A DNA stretch of 64,000 nt, from assembly GCA_949987565.1 (NCBI GenBank), contig OX465111.1, positions 9,071,202-9,135,201 of the forward strand, read 5' to 3'. Numbering within the stretch: the first letter of the stretch is position 1; every line of letters starts with the position of its first letter. Positions 35,940-45,813 of this stretch are shown one piece after another. The stretch comes from Luidia sarsii. Its lineage: Eukaryota > Echinodermata > Asteroidea > Paxillosida > Luidiidae. Both the position numbers and the translations under genes were made by a program. The notes under the pieces are model-generated. The model worked only from the letters and a program-made list of their open reading frames with translations, ran no database searches and was not told where the DNA came from.

Positions 35940-38900
35940 TTAAGCTTTTATTAATTCCTCTACCTTCTCATGCCATATCAGAAGGATAGCACTACTGTTA
36001 TCTGTAGGTGATGCAAAACCCTTGTAGATGAACTTCATCAGTACATCAATGGTATCGCGATCCAGGTTATTTACTGCTTTCTCGATGTCGCTGATCCTGA
36101 AGGCTGTCAGTACTCTTAATACAAGCTGAAAGACTTTATTCTGTGAAGAAAAGAAATATAATTTCAACACATGCACACACACCGGTATTACGTGTGCATT
36201 TACAATTTTACAAATTCAAAAAACAACATCCTTGTCACCCTGACATGCTCACAGTCTGCAAATTGAATGTGATACAGGTTTCCACAATCTCATAGCATGC
36301 AGGTATACAGGTTTCCACATACTCATAGTCATAGCTCATAGCATATATTTTTTCTGATTTGGGGGCTTTTGAATGTTTTCTTTTTAGCTTTTTCACCGCA
36401 AAGCGAAAAAGCTATTAAACATTGTTGTTCTGATTTTTTTGTTTTTAGCTTTTCCGCCGCGAAGCGGAAAAGCTATTGTTATTGTTCTGATTTTTTTAAG
36501 CTTTTTCGCCGCGAAGCGAAAAAGCTATTGTTGTTGTTCTGATTTTTTAGCTTTTCCGCTGCGAAGCGGAAAAGCTGTTGTTGTTGTTCTGGGGGGTTTT
36601 TTTCGGACTTCTTTTTCTTATCGGAAAAATCCCATAGACTTTGTACATGGAATTTATGATCGCCATTTCGGCCATTGAACACACTTTGATTTTTCTCAAA
36701 CTTTGCAAATGCATAGAGCCCTTGCTGAAGTTGTGCACAGTTGTCTTTAAAACTTCATGACGTCACCAAGTGTCACGTGACAGCGCTTTAAAGGGGCAAA
36801 TTTCAAACTCCATTATATGCAAAAGTACAAGTTCGTGTGGTTTCAATCTTGCACTATATCTAAGTTGGGAAAAGGTGTACCAGGGGTATCCAAAAATTGC
36901 CCTTATTTGATCATGACATCATCTCATGAATATTAATGAGGTCATGAACTTTTAAGATTGTAACATTTAATTGAGCATATTTGGCCAACGGAGCAAGAAT
37001 GTTTAAATTTTTCTGTTTATACCTATTGGGGATGTAGTTTAGAAACACCCTCCGGGGCCAAAATGCCATGACGCAATCGTGACGTCATCAAAATGCGTGT
37101 TTTTAAAACACATATTTGCCAAAGGTCAATCTTCTCGAAATTTGTTGGGCATTTAGCTATTGGGCTAGACATTCTAAATCCTGAGTTTGGAAGCAATTGA
37201 CCATTGTTCAGAATTATTAAGATTTTTTTTTAAATATTATGAAGTCCTATACACTTTGTGCACAAAATATGCAAGTGCGTTTTGGGGTAGGAATGGAGGT
37301 TACGGGTTTGAACCAGATGCGGAAAAGCGTTATGTTCTGTTTGCCAACAGACATAAATCTCTAGTTGTTTCTTTTTCCTGTTCTTCTTCTTGCCATAGCT
37401 TCAGACTCCACACACATGAATTTGGCCAAAACAAACCAAGCACTGTGCTTTGTGGATAAGGCACATTGATAAGTAAGTACACGTAATATTACAACTCGGG
37501 GATTTCTGAAAGGGCAACAAAAATGGTTATTTAGACATTTGAAATTTTCCCAAAAATGTTTTTATGAGTTGTTTACCGTATGTTTAACCCCTTGACAGTG
37601 GAATTTTTTAGAGCCAATGGCTAGCACAGTGCAATTTCTAAACAATCAGAGAACAATAAACCTGCAAAATAAATCAATAAGAGTGCACAATTTGTATCAG
37701 CGAATTAAATGTGGTACAATTGGAAATCTGTGTGGCTTTTGTCAAGGGATTATCAGTCCTGCAAACATGCCTCCACTCCAGAGGAAAGGATCCAGCTGGA
37801 CAGCCCCAACAGAGCGTGCAATTTGTGGAGAAGACAGCAGGTGCATTCCACAGTTTGTCCAGTGACCGCATTGGTTGTGGGGCAGGCCAGCAAACTGTCT
37901 TCCATAGTAGCGCTCAGACCCTCGACCATTTACAATAAAGCCCCACAATAGCGCCATTGTTACCACTAATCTGGCAATTCATGCAGTTACTGACGTCCCA
38001 AAAAATGTTTGTCATGATAAATATTGCTGAAAAGAGTCTTTGTCTACAGTTTGGACAATAGCGGTGTCTGAATTTGGAAGGTTCCAGAGCGGCTATAGAC
38101 GTCATCCGTACGCAAGGGGTTAAATATATGACTACAAAAACTAACAATTTTACCTCCAAACCACGACAAATTCCGATTTTCTTTTTGCCATTTTCAACCT
38201 TGCCCGCAAAAACAGTGTTACCCAATCTACATGAAAATGCATAATGCATGAGCAGCGCTATACTCGAGCAGTATACTCGATGTCAACATGCACAGAACAA
38301 ACCCAATTCCTCCACGTTTTTTTTTATCTTTTGGAAATGCAAAGAATCTCACCTCCCCATTCAGCATTGACGTGCTTGTGCACCCGACAACATGACAATT
38401 CGCGGGAATCACATTGGATTTAGGGGAGCCTAAAAAATGTTGACAAAAGGTCACCAAAATACACACGATATACATGTACATACGGTGATCGAACCAAGGT
38501 TTTTGTTGTCGACTGGTAACCAAGTACCAGTGACAGACACCCTCAATGGTCGAAGGGTGGAAAGTTTTTTATATCTCTACACTTCCGGGATGACATCGTG
38601 GATTTTTAATCAAACAAAAAAATGGTATTCCAATTTGTTTTTGTTACGTGTTTATGTTATGAAGGTGTTATTATATTTACATAAATTGTGCACTCACAAA
38701 ATTGATTTGTCGAAAACAGTTTTAGCTGCCCTTTAAGAGCCTAGGCAATTACTTTTCCCTAGTAGTAGTACTATAGTTTGCTGATTTGGTGTATGCAAAT
38801 ACATGAACGTACCTTGACAGCAGGGTTCTTGGATCCTATTGGTGGGTTTCTAAGCACTGCCTTCAAAGCTTCTTCGTACTTCTTTGTAATATCAACAACT

Positions 38901-41900
38901 AGTCAAGGAAAACCATTAGTACATTTAATTGACTAGTGGCAGAGTCATGATCAAAAAATGGATACATACTCCATTATCCATGTAAAATGTATATTCCTAA
39001 CACTTCCAAATAAATCTAAAACTTAGTGGGCCTGACGTTTCCAACCTAGCAGGACCTTTCTCAAAGGCAGAGTGACAAGGACAAAACAGATACATGTACA
39101 CGAAGGAAGGGGGGAGAGAGTGAATAGGACACGGATGAGAAACAAAGGACAAAGAGTGAAGCTGGTAGGGAGAGATCAAAGGGAAGGGCAAGGGGTAGGG
39201 TAGGGATTAGTGAGAGGAGGGGGAAAGATCAAAGAGAAGGGCAAAGAGTGGGGTAGGGATTAGTGACAAGAGGGGGAAAGATCAAAGAGAGAAGAGTGAA
39301 GGACTGAACACAAAAGAAGGATTATCAGAAAGCTGCATGGTGTTAGTCATTACCCTCCTGGATGTTGAGACCATGTGGTTGAATAGTCCGAGGACGTTTC
39401 ATCCACATTTTCTCACGGCTAAGACGGACAGCATTACTACGGTGACCAAGTGATTCTATGCCCAGTACACTCATATCTGATATCGAATGATCAGGGAGAT
39501 TGAAGTGATACCCAACAGGGGTGTCCATTTTACCAGTTTTCATTGTAGACCTATGGCCATAGATACGTTTTTTGAGGGTGTTTTTGGTCTCGCCAACATA
39601 CTGAAAATTACAAACTCTACAAGAGATGAGGTATATGATGTTTGAGGTAGTGCACGTGATAGAGCCATAGGTCGTGTGGGTAGTTCCAGAAGATTGTCCA
39701 TTGAAAGAGTGCATTTCCTTGACATGTGTCTTGCAAACAATGCATTTCGAGGTACACTTAAATGTACCAAATTTAGTGGGAGGTGAAGTGTCCAAAGGGG
39801 CAACCTCTGCTCAGGCAATTAAGTCACGCAGGTTACGGGGTTGCCTGAAATCCAAAACAGGCAAATTAGTGGAATGGCATCAGCCAGACGATCTGAAGTG
39901 TGGAGAATATGGTGGTTTTCCTTAGTTATCTTCTTGAGAGGAGGAAGAGAAGGGTGGTAGGAAGTACATATGTAACTAGGGGAACATTGGGATTGTCCTT
40001 GGGACCTGGTGGCTTTTGTTTGAGTGCCGAACTTCTGGGAATGGAATAGACTTTAGCAATGGAGTTTTTCACTTGGCAAGAACTATAGCCTCTAGCTACC
40101 AAGTTACTGGCCAATACACGTGTATGGCGGCGAAAGTCAGACTCATTGGAACATTCAGGTGCTTTTGGATGTCAAAATGCCAGCGGGAAAAAGTTGGGGA
40201 AATCTTTCCATGCAGTTCTCAACAAGGACAAGAGACCTGAGTTGTTTAGGAAGTGGGCTGCGGCCATCAAAGTTGAGAAATTTCTCAAAGTCGGCTTTGA
40301 GAAAGCCTGGCAGTACACCATCGTTCAGCTCGCGAGTGTATAACTGCACGCAGTATACATGTAGTAGGAGTACATCCGTCCGGGCCCATGGGGGAGTTTT
40401 CCGTTGCGATGTCAAACCCCCCGCAGTGACTGGCGGGCCAATCGAAAAGATGGCGTTTTGCGGGAACGCGAATTCGACCACAGAATTCCATGATTTTTTC
40501 CTCTTTACGAAACTCATACGTGAGTACCACATAGGTAGTTGTAGGTTGTTTTTAACACCCAATCAGATAAGCCAACATTTTTCTCTGGGTTTCATTCCCC
40601 TTCAATTATTACTACATGTAGTTTGATGTACTCATATACAGATGTAGTATTAATGTACTAGTACTACTAGTAGTACGGTAGTACTGGCACTGCAGTACTA
40701 CTAAGTACTAGTACTGTACTACTACTAGTAGTAGTACTGTAGTAGTACTAACTACTACTAGTACTATAATACTAAGTAGAGAGTAGCCTACTACTTGTAC
40801 TACTAGTACTACTACAAGTACTAGTTCACATGTATGTACTACTACTAGTACTAGTACTAGTAGTAGTACTGTTGAGTGCAAACCTCGGATTGATGCTGTG
40901 AGTGCCAACCTCGGGGACCAACTCCAGTTTGCGTGCGCATGCTTAGGTTTGCGCCAGCGACCACACGCACAAACCAGGCTCCTTGCTTGAAGCATTCTAA
41001 CATGTACTAGGTTTGTTAGTGAATGCAAAATATTCTTCCTTTTTAGCTTTTTCGCCGCAAAGAAAAAAGCTATTGTTGTTGTTCTGATCTTTTTTTAGCT
41101 TTTTCGCGCGAAGCGAAAAAGCTATTGTTTTTGTAGATTTTTTTAGCTTTTTCGCACGAAGCAGAAAAGGTATTGTTTTTGTTAAGATTTTAAGATTTTT
41201 AGCCGCGAAGCGAAAAAGCTATTGTTTTTGTTAAGATTTTTTTTTTTTTCCCTATCGGAAAAATCCCATAGACAAAGCACAGGGTTTTTTCGGAGGGCAC
41301 TTTTGCCATTGAACAAACTTTGATTTTTTTCAAACTTGACAAATGCATAGAGCCCTTGCTGAAGTTGTGCACAGTTGTCTTTAAAACTTCATGACGTCGC
41401 CACTTGTCACGTGACAGCGCTTTAAAGGGGCAAATTTCAAACTGCAATAAAAGCAAAAAAGCAATTTTGTTTTGTTTCAAGTTTGCACTATATCTAAGTC
41501 GGGAAAAGGTGTATCCAAAAATTGCCCTCATTTGATCGTGACGCCATCTCATGAATATTAATGAGGTCATGAACTTTTAAGATTGTAACATTTAATTGAG
41601 CATATTTGGCCAATGGAGCAAGAATGTTTTAATTTCTTTTTTTTATATCTATTAGGGATGTACAATGTAGTCTAGAAACACCCTCTGTGGCGAAAATGCC
41701 ATTACGCAATTGTGACGTCATCAAAATGCGTGTTTTTAAAACACATATTTGCCACAGGTCAATCTTCTCGAAATTTGGTGGGCCTTTAGCTATTGGGCTA
41801 GAGATTCTAAATCCTGAGTTTTGAAGCAATCGACCTTTGTTCAGAATTATTATGATTTTTTGAAAAATATAATGATGTCCCATACACTTTGTGCACAAAA

Positions 41901-44900
41901 TATGCACGTGCGTTTTGGGTTAGGAATGGAGGTTACGGGTTCGAATCCCGTTGATTTCCGTTGAGAACCAGATGCTGTTTGCCAACAGACATAAATTTCT
42001 AGTTCTTTCTTTTTTCCTTAATTTTTAATGTCATAGTCTCATATTTAATTTTTCAAAAATCCTTGTGTCGACTTTATCTCTTTATACCTTGAATTATTCT
42101 ATATAATGAGCGAAGAAACACAAGACATGTCCGGCATCTGGGCGCCGGCCACAGGGCAACGATATCCACGGCTTGAGTGAGGCACTCCATTATTCAACAC
42201 GCTCTCACGTTTTAGACAGCTTACAGATACATTTATTTATGAATTGTTTTAATTAATTTGTCAATACTAGTCCGTACATAAAATGTACTAGTACTAGTAC
42301 TAAGTAGCATACTACTTACTTAGTACCAAATAAGTTATAGGTTTTATACTATAGCGCGCAAGGCAAGTAAGATGGACTACTCCGAGCAAAGGGTGAAGTA
42401 CGCACTGGACGCCATTTTAGTAAGCAACGGAATCTGTCGTTTGCTTTCGGTGCTCCGGTAATGGAACGAGAGAGTCATAAACAATAAAAAAGATATATGT
42501 ACTTTAGATGCATGAACATCATGTGATAAGGATAAATAGGTTTGCGGAGACACCATGTAAAATCTCTTTTGTGAGTAAGTGTGGTTCTGAAAAGAACCGG
42601 AGGAACTCGACGTTTCGAACAGTATACTCTGCTCGTCTTCAGGAGAATGCTGGATTCCAACTGGGAGTGGGGCTTATGTAGTGTGGAGAGGGATCCTGGT
42701 GAGGGGATTAGCTCAATGGAGGGTGAAGGATCAATGGAGGGTGACTAGGATCCTGTGCAGCATCCCTTGTTCCCGCCTAAGTTACATTTCCCGCCTTCAC
42801 CCTCCATTGAGCTAATCCCCTCACCAGGATCCCTCTCCACACTACATAAGCCCCACTCCCAGTTGGAATCCAGCATTCTCCTGAAGACAAGCAGAGTATA
42901 CTGTTCGAAACGTCGAGTTCCTCCGGTTCTTTTCAGAACCACACTTACTCACAAAAGAGAATTTACATGGTGTCTCCGCAAACCTATTTATCCTGATATT
43001 CTCACCATGCCAACCTTCAAATCTCATCATGTGATAACTTTCGATGTGATGTGACTATGAAATGAAGAGAATGTGTGCGACTTACTAAAATGGTGTCCAG
43101 TGCGTACTTCATCCGGATGCAAATTTGATCTCACAAGAGTAGGCTATCTTGCACGCTTCGCTCTAGTATAAGATCTTTGGTACTAGTACTACTACTAAAA
43201 TAGTAGTACTAGTAGTAGTAGTACTAGTACTGTTGAGAGCAAACCTCGGATCTTGCGCAAACCTCGGATTTTCCCTATCTTCACTCATGTCAAATTTGTG
43301 CAGGAGCTATTTGCGCAGGATCAGAAAAAGCAAGATGCGCGTTGTATGTGATGTGCAGCACGCTCGATTTTGACATTAACTGTACGACAGAAATTGCAGT
43401 GAAACACATGTTGGTGCGCGTGCCATTGAGCCCCACGCTAACTTTAGTACTTGTTTTCAGCTCAAAAGGGTGACTTGTCGGGTCCAAGTTACTCGGACTA
43501 CACGTACTGCGAAGGCCTACTAATACTAATACTATTAGTATTACTATAAAAGTATTAGTAGGCCTTCGCAGTACTATTACTATTATATTAGTACTACTAC
43601 TAGTACTACTAGTATCGTGGGAACCCCCGTTTTCGACGCTACACGTTTTCGACGCTTAGCCTTCTAACTCACATCGCACTATGAAAACAACTCCGTATAA
43701 CAATCTCAGACTTCGTATCTTACAGTTGGTTTCCTGCTCTTGTCCGTCACCGAAAATGTGGAAATTTAAGGCCTTTCCAGTAGGCCAAACTCGTGTGATT
43801 CTAAAAGTTGCTCTTTTGGGGTCTATTTTCCTAGGTACAAAATTGGCAGTTGCTTCGAAGCTCCAGTTTTCTTTATTGTTGGTCCTAAAACAAATCTGAG
43901 TTTACATTAACAAACCCCAACATCCGTAGAAATAAAAATATATCACGCAACTTGAGGCAGTCCGTTCTGGGTAAAAACTATGGAAGCTCCTATAGGGCGT
44001 CTCGCTTATATAATTTTTTAATTTTTGTTTATTATTATTTAAAGACAAAAAGTAACATGGCCCAATAGGCTTTTTAAAAAAATGAAAAAAATAAAAGGGC
44101 AGCTAGAGAAAGTACCAAGAAGGAGGAAATGTGTCTCTGGAGTGATATTGGGAAAGGTCATAACTGAAGAAGCAGTGAGAAAGAGGATTATGGAGTTTTT
44201 TTTAAACGTCACAAAAGAAGACATCGACCAGACCAATACGTTTTAAGCATAAATTATGAATGATTTGAGGAAAGTGTTAGAAGCAGTGTGGAAAAACAAA
44301 AACAAAGATGAACACAAAAAAACATACAGGGAAGAATTTTACAGTGCCACACAGCATTTTGAGTTATTTTAAGAATTTATTTTGCGTTTAGCTGCACTGG
44401 GACACCTTACTAAACACCACTGACGAAAATAGGTGACGATGCTTACTGCGCGGAGCGCCGCGGACGTCAACAAAACCGGGTAATCTTACGGATGTGACAG
44501 GCTTGATCAACCTTCTCCATGATTATTCTAATAGTCTGTGGTGTGGAGAAAGTGACTGGGACCTCTTTTAGTGTGAAACTTTCGTCCACATTGTTCAGTT
44601 TGAAGAAAGGTCCTTATATCGTCGAAAACCGGTTATTGGAGGATACTAGTACTAGTAAGTAGTACTGTCTGTAGTACTCCTTCGTGTAGGAACTGAGCCA
44701 GTGGGGGTGATACAAAATCTTTATAAAGAAAACCTTAATTTGGGAAATTAAACGGCTTACACTACAGTTACAGTTTAGACTAGAGTAGAGCAAACCTGTT
44801 CAGAACATCCCTGCACGTGACTAAGTTTTCATGAAAAGGATATTGGTTGAGGAAACTCTGTACTTCTGCTTCGTCGGGTCCCTTCACTTCCTCGTCGGTC

Positions 44901-44980
44901 TGGTCATCTTGATAGTTGTTCTCGTCATACTCATCGACATCAACCTTTCGAAACTGCGTCTTTCCTGTGTTCTTCGACAT
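35940..44980 (-). CDS. ARPC5: Actin-related protein 2/3 complex subunit 5 (p16-Arc), minus strand
   Basis: Exon 1 (44796-44980) starts with [20 protein letters not shown], nearly the vertebrate ARPC5 N-terminus. Exon 2 (38813-38898) gives [20 protein letters not shown], then GSKNPAVK. Exon 3 (36140 leftwards) gives [20 protein letters not shown], then [20 protein letters not shown] and WHEK. The protein is a small subunit of the Arp2/3 complex, which nucleates branched actin in the cytoplasm. Exon 2 to 3 joins in phase. Exon 1 as drawn ends in phase 2 while exon 2 needs phase 1, so a short exon is missing or a border is wrong. After WHEK there is a possible donor (AAG/GTAGAG at 35963). If it is not used the protein ends VEELIKA at a TAA made by a TTAA target site, lacking the usual GGVGSIVRVLT-type tail. 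Confidence 0.88.
36385..37345. repeat. Dispersed repeat with AGCTTTTCCGC palindromes, copy 1 (ARPC5 intron 2)
   Basis: It starts with four tandem palindromes of the form AGCTTTT(T/C)CGC.GCGAAGCGGAAAAGCT at about 36389-36575, each followed by ATTGTTGTTGTTCTG. These lead into a body with GGGCAAATTTCAAACTCC, ATGAATATTAATGAGGTCAT and TTTGTGCACAAAATATGCA. Body copies recur at 41240-42000 and 53635-54250. Confidence 0.8.
37588..38119. mobile_element. piggyBac-like MITE (532 bp)
   Basis: TTAA at 37584-37587 and 38120-38123 flanks inverted termini CCCCTTG and CAAGGGG. TTAA duplication with CCC-starting ends is characteristic of piggyBac. There is no transposase. The interior shares pieces with about 59600-59770. 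Confidence 0.65.
39012..40152 (-). mobile_element. Penelope-like element, copy 3 (truncated, ARPC5 intron 1)
   Basis: It has the same 3' end and G+A-rich 3' untranslated region as copy 2, followed by the endonuclease and the C-terminal part of RT (to about 40140). It is cut at the point where copy 1 reads LRLRRICSNESDF and joins directly to a THAP-bearing repeat. Confidence 0.88.
39343..39795 (-). CDS. PLE GIY-YIG endonuclease domain, open in frame (150 codons)
   Basis: The cleanest copy of the endonuclease in the window. It has [20 protein letters not shown], a cysteine-rich linker typical of PLE endonucleases, then [27 protein letters not shown] and [10 protein letters not shown], to the end [10 protein letters not shown]. 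It is a fragment of the RT-endonuclease polyprotein, not a separate gene. The linker cysteines are intact here but damaged in copy 1. Confidence 0.8.
   Translation of the reverse strand: MDTSPPTKFGTFKCTSKCIVCKTHVKEMHSFNGQSSGTTHTTYGSITCTTSNIIYLISCRVCNFQYVGETKNTLKKRIYGHRSTMKTGKMDTPVGYHFNLPDHSISDMSVLGIESLGHRSNAVRLSREKMWMKRPRTIQPHGLNIQEGND
40153..40610 (+). mobile_element. THAP-exon-bearing repeat, fragment fused to PLE copy 3
   Basis: An acceptor-like TTCAG at 40153-40157 is followed by an exon-like segment reading [32 protein letters not shown] and AAAIKVEKF, matching the first half of a THAP zinc finger (second Cys, then W..AI). The first Cys would be on a preceding exon. The remainder (GATGGCGTTTTGCGGGAACG to TTTCATTCCCCTTCAA) is the right half of the family seen at 35149-35939, 24150-24345 and 57040-57345. 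Confidence 0.65.
40620..40880. repeat. TAGTAC/GTACTA simple-sequence block
   Basis: Irregular palindromic array of TAGTAC, ACTAGT and GTACTACTAG words. Similar blocks are at 42270-42330, 43170-43235, 43500-43618, 45130-45200 and 45240-45400. They can form hairpins at almost any scale and are likely hard to assemble. Confidence 0.85.
41040..42000. repeat. AGCTTTTTCGC palindrome repeat, copy 2 (ARPC5 intron 1)
   Basis: It has the same organisation as 36385-37345, in the same orientation: three to four degenerate palindromes and then the body (GACGTCGCCACTTGTCACGT, ATGAATATTAATGAGGTCAT, TTTGTGCACAAAATATGCA). Confidence 0.8.
42345..43185. mobile_element. 840 bp palindromic element with hammerhead-like motifs (ARPC5 intron 1)
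   Basis: The inner arms, about 42525-42727 and 42795-42995, are nearly perfect reverse complements. The outer arms (around GTACGCACTGGACGCCATTT at about 42398 and its mirror at about 43090) are more diverged. Each inner arm holds a 40 nt motif (42606-42645 minus, 42878-42917 plus). It consists of a CTC/GAG helix, CTGAAGA, a 7 bp hairpin with a six-base loop, then GAAAC and GTC. This is the hammerhead ribozyme core order as found at Penelope-like element ends. No ORF is convincing. Confidence 0.7.
43619..44646 (+). repeat. Long direct repeat A, left copy (1.03 kb)
   Basis: Runs from GGAACCCCCGTTTTCGACGC to CGAAAACCGGTTATTGGAGG-ATAC and is collinear with 46494-47532 with few differences. The ends are weakly inverted (CCGTTTTCGAC and GTCGAAAACCGG). 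A 54-codon frame (44082-44246) is kept in both copies. Confidence 0.88.
44082..44246 (+). CDS. Small conserved ORF in repeat A (54 aa), unknown function
   Basis: Encodes [16 protein letters not shown], then [20 protein letters not shown] and [18 protein letters not shown]. The right copy of the repeat keeps the same length and stop, and most differences between copies are conservative (I/T, V/A, M/V, D/N). The frame is open upstream to TWPNRLFKK after an AG, so it may be the last exon of a longer transposon protein. I recognise no domain. Confidence 0.4.
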   Translation: MKKIKGQLEKVPRRRKCVSGVILGKVITEEAVRKRIMEFFLNVTKEDIDQTNTF

Positions 44981-45783
44981 GATTCTGGAACCAGGAAGAT
45001 GAGTAACGGGGAATGTCAGTAATCAGCAACCAACTTACACTACAGTTACACTGTACTCGTTCTGCTCACAATGTGCACTGGCTAGGACTAGGACAGTATA
45101 CTTCAATTTTTAAACTTCAGTGGTAAAGTTAGCGTACTACTAGTAGTAGTAGTACTAGTACTACAGCAACGTACTGCCTGGAAAGTGTGAACGTTCGCAG
45201 TATACAGACAGTATGAATAATAATTAATATGATTAGTACGACAGTACAGACTACAGTACAGTACTACAGTACAGTACTACTTCTTGTACTAGTCACTACT
45301 TCCGCCTTTACTGTACAAAGTAGTACACACACGGTACAGTGTACAGCCTACAGGTATTTGTGTACACTGTACTAGTACTACTACATAGTACATGTACTAC
45401 ATGTACCAACTTACCGTCTGATAACGGCCGCGCACCACTAAGTGTGCATACGGCAAATTAACAGTTCTTTCCGGGTCCAGACTAAATGGATCATCTGGAT
45501 CCGGATAAAATATCCGAATCAAACTCTGCCCTAGAGTAGAATATTAGGTGGTCAAATGTGCTTGAATTTTAGTAATATATGTCCTTTAATTTATGTGTGG
45601 TTAGGCGATTTTTTTCTGTGAGATTCAACTTTGTTTGTACAAAAATCCGGACCTGCAATGCATTGGTTCCCGCACCATGCATCGCTTGTGACTGTGAGAG
45701 ATAAGGCGAACCAGTACGACTACGAGGATCACTGGCCGCGATCCGGGTCCGTGTACGTGCGTACGTGTGCATCCGGAGTGTAG
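44981..45783. promoter_or_regulatory. Putative bidirectional promoter of ARPC5 and RPL35
   Basis: The 0.8 kb between the ARPC5 start codon (minus) and the RPL35 transcription start (plus) contains no ORF. It has a TACT/GTAC simple-repeat block (about 45130-45415) and G+C-richer sequence on both sides, with TTTCCGG and ATCCGG words like ETS-type sites common in ribosomal-protein promoters. No TATA box is placed at -30 of RPL35. The shared use is inferred from the head-to-head layout. Confidence 0.6.
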
Positions 45784-45813
45784 CCTTTTCCATCAGAGGC
45801 AGGTTTCAAAATG
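45784..45813 (+). promoter_or_regulatory. RPL35: RPL35 first exon with 5'TOP start
   Basis: CCTTTTCC at 45784 is a terminal oligopyrimidine (5'TOP) signal, by which mTOR controls translation of ribosomal-protein mRNAs. The short leader ends in ATG (45811-45813) directly followed by the donor GTGAGT, so the exon codes only for the start Met, as in vertebrate RPL35. Confidence 0.8.

Noticed and set aside
42475..43054. Two mirrored ORFs containing [20 protein letters not shown] in the palindrome.
   Set aside because: They exist in both arms only because the arms are reverse complements. The apparent protein is a translation of the hammerhead-like motif region.
43681..43899. 72-codon ORF at the left of repeat A.
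   Set aside because: The other copy of the repeat has an indel in this part and does not keep the frame, unlike the 54-codon ORF.
45569..45793. Arg-rich ORF antisense to the RPL35 promoter.
   Set aside because: It overlaps the promoter and leader of RPL35, has no homology and is short enough for chance in G+C-rich sequence.
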